A DNA stretch of 64,000 nucleotides, from the NCBI GenBank assembly GCA_963847595.1, contig CAWKAJ010000002.1:620001-684000 (forward strand), given 5' to 3'. Position 1 is the first letter of the stretch. Every line of letters starts with the position of its first letter. Positions 43,875-51,564 of this stretch are shown in pieces. Origin of the DNA: JACWAE01 sp963847595 (GTDB lineage: Bacteria > Chloroflexota > Dehalococcoidia > SZUA-161). A model generated the notes under the pieces. It had not been told where the DNA came from and did not search any database. It worked only from the letters and a program-made list of their open reading frames with translations. A program made the translations under genes and the position numbers.

Positions 43875-45608
43875 TCACTTATCAACTCCTCTATCCTGCT
43901 TGAAGAATGCTTCCACCTCGCTCAGGCTTCTTGTGTTTAAAATATTTCTGGCCTCACACCAACCCCGCCGCGCTACCCCGACCCCGAATCGTATAAGCTC
44001 TAAATGCCCCGCCCTGTGAGAATCGGTGCAGATAGCCAGTTTCACCCCCAGCTCTTTCGCCCTCAACGCGTGAATATCCTTCAAATCCAACCTCTCGGGC
44101 ATGGCATTAATCTCCAGCGCCGTGTTCGTCCTCACCGCAGCCTTGAAAACCTCCTCCAGGTCAACCTCTATCGGCTCACGTTCTCCGATAAGCCTGCAGG
44201 TCGGATGAGCCAGTATATCAATATGAGGGTTCTCCAGAGCACGGATAATCCTCTTGGTCATCTTGTCCTTGTCCTGCCCCATCGCAGAGTGTACAGCAGC
44301 CACCACAACATCTATTTCACTCAGAAGTTCATCGGGATAGTCGAGCGCGCCATCGGCTCGTATATCCACCTCGATACCCGTGAACAGGCGAATGCTCTTC
44401 AGCTTGCGGTCCACCTCTCTTATCTCGGCTATTTGCTGCCTCAGCCTTTCCTCGTTCAGCCCGTGCGCGATGCCCCTGCCTGCCGAGTGGTCTGTAATTG
44501 CCATATACTTGTACCCACGAGCCTTGGCCGCAGTTGCCATTGCCTCAATGGTGTCGTGCCCGTCACTCCACTCAGTGTGTACGTGAAAATCTCCCTTTAT
44601 ATCGCGAACCTCTATAAGATGAGGCAGCGCTCTTTTCTCCGCCAACTCTATCTCGTTGCGCGCTTCCCGCAGCTCAGGAGGAATATACTGAAGCCCAATC
44701 CTCTCGTAAAAAGCTTCCTCGGTGGTGAATTTCTCTATTTCTCCGGTCTTCACCACAGTAATACCATACTCGCTCAGGCTCAAACCCTGCCTGACCGCCC
44801 TCTCTCTGAGGGCTACATTATGTTCCTTGCTCCCGGTGAAATGCTGCAGCAGCGAGCCGAAGCTGTCAGGCTCCACCATCCTCAGGTCAACCTGAAGACC
44901 GCTCTTGACGATAACGCTGGCTTTGGTTGGCCCCTGTGCCAGGACCTCCTCCACCATCGGGAGGCGCACAAACGACTTGATGACGCTCTCTGGGTCTTCG
45001 GCAGTGCCCATGATATCTATATCGCCTATAGTCTCCTTGAAGCGGCGCAGGCTGCCTGCAGGGGTGAGGTTGCGCACGCCGGTCTGTTTTTTCAGGGCGG
45101 ACACAATCTCCTCAGCCAGTGGCAGCGCCTCCCCAAGCGGGATACGTTTATCCTTGCGCCGCATGGTCTGGATATGGTGGAGTATGTTCTCAGCAGTCTT
45201 ATCGCCCAGGCGGTACAGGGAAGCCACTCTGCCATCTAGAATTGCCTTCTCCAACTCGTCAACATTTGATATTCCCAGCTCTTTGGAGAGGCGCAAAGCA
45301 GTTTTCGGGCCGACGCCAGGGATAGTCATCAGGTTGACGATGCCTGCGGGGAATTCGGAGCGGAGCTTTGCGTAGGCCTCGAGTTTGCCGGTGGTCAATA
45401 GCTCGGTTATCTTGTTAGAAATGGCCTCGCCGACGCCGGGGATTTCGCGGAGCCTGCCTTCCCTCATCAACTGGTCAAGCTCTTCGGGCAGGGTTTCGAT
45501 GGTGCGGGCAGCCTTCTGGTAAGCCCTGATTTTAAAGGGGTTGTCCTCCTTCAGCTCCAGGAGGTCGGCCATATCCTGAAACACCTGAGCGATGGCCGCA
45601 TTGTTCAT
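43875..45608 (-). CDS. polX: DNA polymerase X family protein with PHP domain
   Basis: Repair polymerase/exonuclease of 577 residues. N-terminal helix-hairpin-helix region (REIPGVGEAISNKITELL, MTIPGVGPKTALRL), then the polymerase core with PAGSLRRFKETIGDIDIMGT holding catalytic aspartates. The C-terminal PHP domain has DFHVHTEWSDGHDT, ITDHSAG and AICTDSHRAGH metal motifs giving 3'-5' exonuclease activity. Length matches Bacillus and Deinococcus PolX. The flanking intergenic stretches are filled by repeats. Confidence 0.94.
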   Translation of the reverse strand: MNNAAIAQVFQDMADLLELKEDNPFKIRAYQKAARTIETLPEELDQLMREGRLREIPGVGEAISNKITELLTTGKLEAYAKLRSEFPAGIVNLMTIPGVGPKTALRLSKELGISNVDELEKAILDGRVASLYRLGDKTAENILHHIQTMRRKDKRIPLGEALPLAEEIVSALKKQTGVRNLTPAGSLRRFKETIGDIDIMGTAEDPESVIKSFVRLPMVEEVLAQGPTKASVIVKSGLQVDLRMVEPDSFGSLLQHFTGSKEHNVALRERAVRQGLSLSEYGITVVKTGEIEKFTTEEAFYERIGLQYIPPELREARNEIELAEKRALPHLIEVRDIKGDFHVHTEWSDGHDTIEAMATAAKARGYKYMAITDHSAGRGIAHGLNEERLRQQIAEIREVDRKLKSIRLFTGIEVDIRADGALDYPDELLSEIDVVVAAVHSAMGQDKDKMTKRIIRALENPHIDILAHPTCRLIGEREPIEVDLEEVFKAAVRTNTALEINAMPERLDLKDIHALRAKELGVKLAICTDSHRAGHLELIRFGVGVARRGWCEARNILNTRSLSEVEAFFKQDRGVDK

Positions 45609-45652
45609 GGCTTACCCTTGTCACCGATACATTCCGAAAACCGAATTTACTC

Positions 45653-45682
45653 CGTTCGCCTTGAGCCCTGTCCTGAGCTTGC
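45653..45682. repeat. Interspersed repeat, reverse copy of the CTTCG family
   Basis: GCCCTGTCCTGAGCTTGCC is the reverse complement of the 43785 copy. It sits in the 157-base gap between secA and polX. Confidence 0.65.
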
Positions 45683-45739
45683 CCAAACCACAAACGTTAT
45701 ATAGCATCCTTGGGTAGCTTGGAGCACCTGCTCCAAGAG

Positions 45740-45764
45740 TAGGAGCGAACCCATGTGTTCGCCC
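45740..45764. repeat. Interspersed repeat, GCGAACCCATGTGTTCGC family
   Basis: The core GCGAACCCATGTGTTCGC is a small hairpin. Further copies are at 56668-56692 and 61355-61379. This one sits right after the secA stop codon. Confidence 0.7.
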
Positions 45765-45765
45765 T

Positions 45766-48474
45766 TTAACTCTTTCGGGTAGACACACTGGCCTGCCCTT
45801 GGCCTTCCTTACCGCAGCACTTCTTATATTTCTTGCCGCTGCCGCAGGGGCAGGGGTCATTTCGCCCTATCTTGTCGCCCGCAGGGACTCTCTCCTTTTC
45901 TCGTGGCTTCTCCTGCTTCACTATGCCCACGTGGTAAATGGTATGCACAATCTCGTGACGTACGCCAGCCATCATGTTCTGGAATGTCTCATGCCCTTGC
46001 GTCTTGTAAGCCACCAGCGGGTCTCTCTGCGCTAGGGACTGCAGCCCTATTTCCTGCCGCATATTCTCCATATCCGTGAGATGTTGCACCCAGTGGCTGT
46101 CTATGGCACGCAGCATCACCAGCCTCTCCACAATCCTCATATTCTGCGGCCCGAGCTCTTTTTCGCGCTCCTCATAAAGGGATTCCGCATATTCTTCAAG
46201 CTTCTGTTCGACATCCTTGCGGCTCATCTTGGAAATAGCGTCCTTGCTTAGCTGAGGAGGCAGAGGCAGGATAGCGTTTGCACCTGCGACAAGTCCATCG
46301 AGGTCCCATTGGTCAGCGCGCTCGTCGCCGAGGTAGTTATGAACAATATCTCTAAGGGCATCCTTAATCATATCCTGAACATTTGCTTTCAGGTCTGCCC
46401 CGCTCAGTATCTTGCTTCTCTCTTCATAGATTACTTCGCGTTGTGTATTGACCACATCGTCATAGTCCACCAGGTGCTTGCGGATATCGAAGTGATAGGC
46501 CTCGACCTTCTGTTGGGCATTCTCGATAACCTTGCTCACCATACCATGCTCCAGAGGCGTGTTCTCGTCGAACCCGGCCCACTCCATAAACCCCTTAACG
46601 CGGTCGCCGCCGAACCTGCGCATTATATCGTCCTCGAGCGACACATAGAAGCGCGAGCTGCCAGGGTCTCCCTGACGTCCGGCACGGCCTCGCAACTGGT
46701 TGTCTATACGCCTCGCCTCATGTCGCTCCGTGCCAACAATATGTAGGCCGCTCAGTTGAACCACCTTATCGTGCTCCGCCTGCCACTCCTTATAGTCTCT
46801 TCCCTCCGGGTTGCCGCCGAGGATGATGTCCACACCGCGCCCCGCCATATTGGTGGCGATGGTGACCATTCCCTTTTTCCCTGCCTGTGCCACAATTTCT
46901 GCTTCCTTCTCAGCCCGTTCTGGTTTGGCATTGAGTATCTGATGCTGGATGCCCTTCTTTTGCAGCATCTGGCTCAGGTGCTCCGATTTCTCGATGGAGA
47001 CCGTGCCTACCAGCACCGGACGTCCCTCTTTATTCAGCTCCTCAATCTCTCTCACCACCGCCCGGAATTTAGCTTCCTCGTTCTTGTATATCTGGTCTCG
47101 GTACTCCTCTCGAATCATTGGCTTATTCGTGGGAATAACCACCACATCGAGTTTATATATCTTGTCGAACTCCTCAGCCTCTGTAACCGCCGTGCCGGTC
47201 ATCCCCGCGAGTTTATCGTACATCCGGAAGTAATTCTGGAAGGTGATGGTGGCCATCGTTACGCTCTCGCGCTGAATCTTCACATTTTCCTTGGCCTCAA
47301 TTGCCTGATGCAGTCCTTCAGAGTAGCGGCGACCGAACATCAGCCTGCCCGTGAATTCGTCAACTATGATTACTTCCCCATCCTTCACCACATAATCGCG
47401 GTCTTTCAGATAGAATTGTTTGGCCTTAAGAGCAGCTTCTACATGGTGAACGTTTTTGTACCTTTCGCCAACGTGAGTTAGGTCCTCCTCCTGCTGACCA
47501 GCTCTCCCGTACATGTCAGGGTCACCAAAATTAGCAGCAATCTTATGTTCACCACGAGGTGTTAGAAATAGATTTCGCTCCTTCTCATCGAAACGGTAAT
47601 CATACTCGCTGTTCACTCTGGCTAAAGCAGCTTCTTTCCCTACTTCCTTGCCCATCTCGTCAACTTTGGTCTCGCTAATCCCTTTGAAGTTCTGGACTGC
47701 GCGCGCCGCTTTAACATATACCGACGTGGCTTCCTCCGCAGCGCCGCTGATGATGAGCGGGGTACGCGCCTCATCGATAAGGATGTTGTCCACCTCATCG
47801 ACGATGGCGTAATTGAGGTCACGCTGTACGCACTGGGAGAGATCGCCCACCATATTGTCCCTGAGGTAATCGAACCCGAACTCATTGTTGGTGCCATAGG
47901 TGACATCGGCCTCATAGGCTTGGCGGCGGGTAATCGGGCGCAGATGCCTCAGCCTGGCGTCCTCAGATTCATAGGAAGGGTCAAAGAGGAAAGCAGCCTC
48001 ATGCTGGATGCTGGCAACAGATATGCCCAGGGCATTATAGATAGGACCCATCCATTGCACATCGCGCTTCGCCAGGTAGTCGTTCACCGTGACTACGTGA
48101 ACGCCCTCGCCGGTCAGAGCATTCAGGGTAACAGGCAGAGTAGCCACCAGCGTCTTGCCTTCGCCGGTCTTCATCTCGGCGATCTTGCCCTGGTGGAGAA
48201 CAGCCCCACCTATCAACTGGACATCGAAGTGGCGTTGGCCAATGGTCCGTTTCGCGGCTTCGCGAACGGCAGCGAATACCTCGGGCAATAGAGAATCCAG
48301 CGACTCATCCTCTTCCAGGCGAGCTTTAAACTCTGCCGCCTTCGTCTTCAACTCATCATCGCTGAGCTTCTCGAACTCTGGCTCGAGCGCGTTTATCTTG
48401 TCGACTGCTGGCTGCAGCCGCCTGAGCTCCCGCTCATTGGAATCTCCCATAAAACCGATAATCCGCTTGAACAT
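45766..48474 (-). CDS. secA: Preprotein translocase ATPase SecA
   Basis: Motor of the Sec pathway, 902 residues. Walker A is EMKTGEGKTLVATLP, the DEAD-like box AIVDEVDNILIDEARTPLII, and motif VI region QLRGRAGRQGDPGSS. The C-terminus carries the zinc-binding SEC-C tail GRNDPCPCGSGKKYKKCCG. Full length; follows prs by 9 bases. Confidence 0.97.
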   Translation of the reverse strand: MFKRIIGFMGDSNERELRRLQPAVDKINALEPEFEKLSDDELKTKAAEFKARLEEDESLDSLLPEVFAAVREAAKRTIGQRHFDVQLIGGAVLHQGKIAEMKTGEGKTLVATLPVTLNALTGEGVHVVTVNDYLAKRDVQWMGPIYNALGISVASIQHEAAFLFDPSYESEDARLRHLRPITRRQAYEADVTYGTNNEFGFDYLRDNMVGDLSQCVQRDLNYAIVDEVDNILIDEARTPLIISGAAEEATSVYVKAARAVQNFKGISETKVDEMGKEVGKEAALARVNSEYDYRFDEKERNLFLTPRGEHKIAANFGDPDMYGRAGQQEEDLTHVGERYKNVHHVEAALKAKQFYLKDRDYVVKDGEVIIVDEFTGRLMFGRRYSEGLHQAIEAKENVKIQRESVTMATITFQNYFRMYDKLAGMTGTAVTEAEEFDKIYKLDVVVIPTNKPMIREEYRDQIYKNEEAKFRAVVREIEELNKEGRPVLVGTVSIEKSEHLSQMLQKKGIQHQILNAKPERAEKEAEIVAQAGKKGMVTIATNMAGRGVDIILGGNPEGRDYKEWQAEHDKVVQLSGLHIVGTERHEARRIDNQLRGRAGRQGDPGSSRFYVSLEDDIMRRFGGDRVKGFMEWAGFDENTPLEHGMVSKVIENAQQKVEAYHFDIRKHLVDYDDVVNTQREVIYEERSKILSGADLKANVQDMIKDALRDIVHNYLGDERADQWDLDGLVAGANAILPLPPQLSKDAISKMSRKDVEQKLEEYAESLYEEREKELGPQNMRIVERLVMLRAIDSHWVQHLTDMENMRQEIGLQSLAQRDPLVAYKTQGHETFQNMMAGVRHEIVHTIYHVGIVKQEKPREKERVPAGDKIGRNDPCPCGSGKKYKKCCGKEGQGQASVSTRKS

Positions 48475-48483
48475 GAACTCCCT

Positions 48484-49452
48484 CTACTGGAACATCGCGC
48501 CCACTGACAGTCCAGCATGAATGCGGTGTATGGCCTCACCGATTAGGGATGCTAGGGAAAGCACAGTAATCTTAGCGACCCTTTTTGAGTCAGGTACTGG
48601 CACAGTGTCTGTAACCACCAATTCCTTGAGATTGCTCGAGGCGATGCGCTGCACGGCAGGGCCTGATAGTATTGGATGTGTGCAGCAGGCATAGACTTCG
48701 GTAGCGCCATACTCCTTCAGAGCCGAGGCAGCGCTTGTAAGCGAGCCCCCCGTATCCACTTCGTCATCCACAAGCAGTGCCCGTTTCCCTTCAACCTCGC
48801 CGATAATGGTAAGGGTCTCCGATTTATCCACATTGCCTATTCTGCGTTTCTCCACAATGGCCAGGGGAACATGGAGCCTGGCAGCGATATCTCGGGCACG
48901 CTTGGTAATGCCGATATCGGTCGCTACTACAACAAAGCTATCAACCGATTTCTCTGCGAAATAATCGCTGAGTATATACATGGCAGTCAGCTCATCCACT
49001 GGAATATTGAAAAATCCCTGTATCTGCCCGGCATGGAGGTCCACAGTCAGCACGCGGTCAGCCCCGGCCACCGTGATCAGGTCAGCCACCAGCCTGGCCG
49101 TTATAGGCACTCGGGGCTGGTCTTTTTTATCGGTGCGACTATAGCCATAGTAGGGCATCACTGCTGTGATCCTCCCTGCTGAGGCACGCCTCATGGCATC
49201 AATCATTATCAGAAGCTCCATGAGATTCTTGTTGACAGGGGTGCATATAGGTTGAACGACAAAGATATCGCGCTCTCTAACATTCTCCAGGATTTTAACA
49301 AAGATGTTCTCATTGGTGAATTCGAACACCTCCGCCTTGCCCAAAGGTATGCTCAAATAATCGCAAATCGCCTGGGCCAGCTTCGGATGAGCGTTGCCAC
49401 TAAACACCTTCAACTCGTCAAACACTTTCATCCCCCTTACAAGTGATGACAC
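48484..49452 (-). CDS. prs: Ribose-phosphate pyrophosphokinase
   Basis: Makes PRPP from ribose 5-phosphate and ATP. The 322-residue protein has the ATP loop ITAVMPYYGYSRTDKKDQPR, the metal motif VDLHAGQIQGFFNIPVDEL, and the PRPP-binding LVDDEVDTGGSLTSAASAL. Positions and length are standard class I. The frame's first codons (MSSLVRG) may not be used; the Met nine codons in (MKVFDELKVFSGNAHPKLA) also fits the family. Confidence 0.95.
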   Translation of the reverse strand: MSSLVRGMKVFDELKVFSGNAHPKLAQAICDYLSIPLGKAEVFEFTNENIFVKILENVRERDIFVVQPICTPVNKNLMELLIMIDAMRRASAGRITAVMPYYGYSRTDKKDQPRVPITARLVADLITVAGADRVLTVDLHAGQIQGFFNIPVDELTAMYILSDYFAEKSVDSFVVVATDIGITKRARDIAARLHVPLAIVEKRRIGNVDKSETLTIIGEVEGKRALLVDDEVDTGGSLTSAASALKEYGATEVYACCTHPILSGPAVQRIASSNLKELVVTDTVPVPDSKRVAKITVLSLASLIGEAIHRIHAGLSVGAMFQ

Positions 49453-49574
49453 TATTCATTTTACCAAACAAATATAGCACAAACGAATTTGACGGGCAAT
49501 CAAGCTTGTTCTGCACTATCCCAGTGATAGAAGACACCCTTAGAGGTATCGAAGGGATAAAAAAATATCAAGCC

Positions 49575-50162
49575 TTACCGCTTAGCTTCGCGCACTATCT
49601 TATCGATGACAGGGGTAATATCTCTGGAGGTATCGACGGCATAGTAGTTGCGGCTGATCCGCTCTACCCGCGTCCTCATCCTCTGGTAAATACTCCAACC
49701 TGCATCCGACTTATCTTCGGGATTGACACCTTCAGCCCTACCCTGAAGGCGCTGCCGCACCAGTTCCCTGGGTGCCTCCACCTGCACCAGGATAAGCTTT
49801 GCCTGGAGACGCTGAGCTATACGATACAGGGGTTCCCGGTGATGCTCTACGAGATTGGTGGCATCCAGAATGACTGAAATTCCGCTGCTGAGGAGGTCTT
49901 CTATAAGGCGATGGCAGCCACAAAAAAGACGGTGGCTCTCCTCTGCGCTGTATGTAGGGGCCGGGAAGAGCTGCTTGCGCAGGGCGTCGCTCTCTACGAC
50001 CACGCTGGGCAGCCGTTCTGCCAGCTTGCGGCTGAAGTAAGACTTACCTGTACCCGGCAAGCCGCTCACAATAATAAGCGCCGGCTTAGCTACAGGCTCC
50101 GGAAGCCCGCCCAGCGCCTTCTTTAGCTCTTGTACGTCGCCAGTCACTCTCCCGGCATCCAT
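49575..50162 (-). CDS. P-loop kinase, zeta-toxin/AAA_33-like
   Basis: A 195-residue cytoplasmic kinase starting at the ATG of 50162. P-loop is VSGLPGTGKSYFSRKLA, followed by VVVESDALRKQLFP, SVILDATNLVEHHREPL and VQVEAPRELVRQRLQGR, the layout of small nucleoside/sugar kinases of the AAA_33 group. The substrate is unknown. It follows plsY, with a terminator between. Confidence 0.85.
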   Translation of the reverse strand: MDAGRVTGDVQELKKALGGLPEPVAKPALIIVSGLPGTGKSYFSRKLAERLPSVVVESDALRKQLFPAPTYSAEESHRLFCGCHRLIEDLLSSGISVILDATNLVEHHREPLYRIAQRLQAKLILVQVEAPRELVRQRLQGRAEGVNPEDKSDAGWSIYQRMRTRVERISRNYYAVDTSRDITPVIDKIVREAKR

Positions 50163-50224
50163 TGTCCCATGATAATTCAACAGCGTCCATCCAAACAATA
50201 GTACCTAAGTACTCTCAACCAGAG

Positions 50225-50250
50225 AAAAGGGCATCACTTTCAAGATGCCC
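50225..50250 (-). terminator. Intrinsic terminator after the plsY-like gene
   Basis: On the minus strand GGGCATC-N8-GATGCCC (7-bp stem, 50250-50244 and 50235-50229) is followed by TTTT at 50228-50225, 17 bases after the plsY-like stop codon. Confidence 0.7.
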
Positions 50251-50266
50251 CCAAAGTAAAATTCGC

Positions 50267-50953
50267 CTATATCTCGCTTCTATCGAACAGCAAGCGGTTT
50301 AGCAACATGCGATTTTTCCACGTTGGCTTGCGTAAGTCCTCGCGCAATTTGGCAGTGAGCCTTCTCAGCATAAGCATTACGAAAAGGCCAATGAAGGCAA
50401 ATACCACCTCACGGGGTTGCCCCACACCCCAGGCAGCCAGGGGCATCACAGCGAAAGCTCCTGCCATACCCAGGGGTAGACTCAAACTGGGCGGACCTCC
50501 GAACCTGAGTCTCTCGCTCAGAGTCTGGTTTCGTTGCAGCAGCCGGGGAATTGTTCTAACAGCGGCTCCTATTACAACAGGCACCAAAGCGATAAGCATG
50601 GCATAGGTAGCCAGCGCACCAGACATAGCCAGGCCTATGCTGTTCCCCCTCTCCCCATCGAACTTCAAAAACACAGGCCACATCTGTCCCGCCACGGCAG
50701 CAACTCCGGCGCAAGCAACCCATCCAGGGGCGAAGCCCCCAACGTTCCGAGCAAGCAAAACCACGATGACCGCTTTGGCGAAATCGAAGGTCACCCCGAC
50801 AAAACCCTCTACACGCCCTACATTTCGCCACAAGGCAATGTGCATATCGTCATACTTTCTGAGGTCTACTCCATGAAGCCTGCCTAACAGATACAGCAAA
50901 GGGAACGAGCCCAGGATGTAAGACCCTATGATGAGAGCGACCTTATCCCACAT
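50267..50953 (-). CDS. PlsY-like glycerol-3-phosphate acyltransferase
   Basis: A 228-residue membrane protein with about six spans. It keeps PlsY-family landmarks: an N-terminal GSYILGSFPLLYLLGRL, the WRNVGRVEGFVGVTFDFAKA loop and FDGERGNSIGL where canonical PlsY has GGKGVAT. The altered third loop raises doubt about activity; it may be a paralogue with another substrate. Confidence 0.75.
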   Translation of the reverse strand: MWDKVALIIGSYILGSFPLLYLLGRLHGVDLRKYDDMHIALWRNVGRVEGFVGVTFDFAKAVIVVLLARNVGGFAPGWVACAGVAAVAGQMWPVFLKFDGERGNSIGLAMSGALATYAMLIALVPVVIGAAVRTIPRLLQRNQTLSERLRFGGPPSLSLPLGMAGAFAVMPLAAWGVGQPREVVFAFIGLFVMLMLRRLTAKLREDLRKPTWKNRMLLNRLLFDRSEI

Positions 50954-51068
50954 CTATGTCCTCCTCGCTGTAAAAAGCGAGAGCTATTATACCAGGTCCG
51001 GCCTCGAGTTAGATTTGACTCTTGCTAGATATTGTTTAAGCTTTGGCAGCATCTGATTAATCCCAGTC

Positions 51069-51407
51069 TCAGCCCACGTTGGTCGGTTCAGTAACCAAAT
51101 TCACTGCAGCCGAGAAGCCCCGCCACTCGTCTCTCTTTTCATTCAAGACACTGTGTCCCATCTTAGTGAGGTAATAATACCTTCTCTCCTGTCCATTCGG
51201 AATACGTTCCCACTTGCCTTCGATAAGCCCTACCCTCTCCAATCTATGCAAAGCCGTATAAAGTGTGCCTTCCTTGAATTCAAAGTAACCGCCACTTCTC
51301 TTCCCGATCTCCTTAATCAATTGATAGCCATACATCTGCTCCTGCCCGATCAGCGACAGGAGCAGATGGTCGGTGTTTCCCTTCAGCAGTTCACGACCGT
51401 ATCTCAT
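51069..51407 (-). CDS. PadR-family transcriptional regulator
   Basis: A 112-residue repressor starting MRYGRELLKGNTDHLLLSLI. The winged helix has YGYQLIKEIGKRSGGYFEFK, the hallmark EGTLYTALHRLERVGLIEG, and ERRYYYLTKMGHSVL. The ORF extends upstream to 51467 through its own promoter, which cannot be coding, so I take the ATG at 51407. It lies divergent from the membrane reductase at 51565. Confidence 0.87.
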   Translation of the reverse strand: MRYGRELLKGNTDHLLLSLIGQEQMYGYQLIKEIGKRSGGYFEFKEGTLYTALHRLERVGLIEGKWERIPNGQERRYYYLTKMGHSVLNEKRDEWRGFSAAVNLVTEPTNVG

Positions 51408-51418
51408 CTTACGCCCAG

Positions 51419-51437
51419 TACCTCGTACTACGAGGTA
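51419..51437 (-). promoter_or_regulatory. PadR operator candidate
   Basis: A perfect 9-1-9 palindrome, TACCTCGTA-c-TACGAGGTA, immediately before the padR start codon and covering the predicted transcription start. This is the expected place for PadR autoregulation. Confidence 0.7.
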
Positions 51438-51439
51438 GT

Positions 51440-51467
51440 AGTATATCACAGGCTGATGTGTTGTCAA
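51440..51467 (-). promoter_or_regulatory. Promoter of the padR gene
   Basis: Minus strand: TTGACA (51467-51462), 16-base spacer, TATACT (51445-51440). The start point near 51433 falls in the palindrome. Confidence 0.72.
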
Positions 51468-51564
51468 GCGTCTCGCAATCTAAACAAATACGCCCCGCGG
51501 CTCTAGGGCTTGGCAGAGCCGAAAGCATATGATAAAATTTACGCGGCGGGCAAAAGGAGGTATT

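Noticed and set aside
44004..45239. 411-codon plus-strand frame antisense to polX
   Set aside because: No motif, no ribosome site, and the opposite strand encodes a complete PolX.
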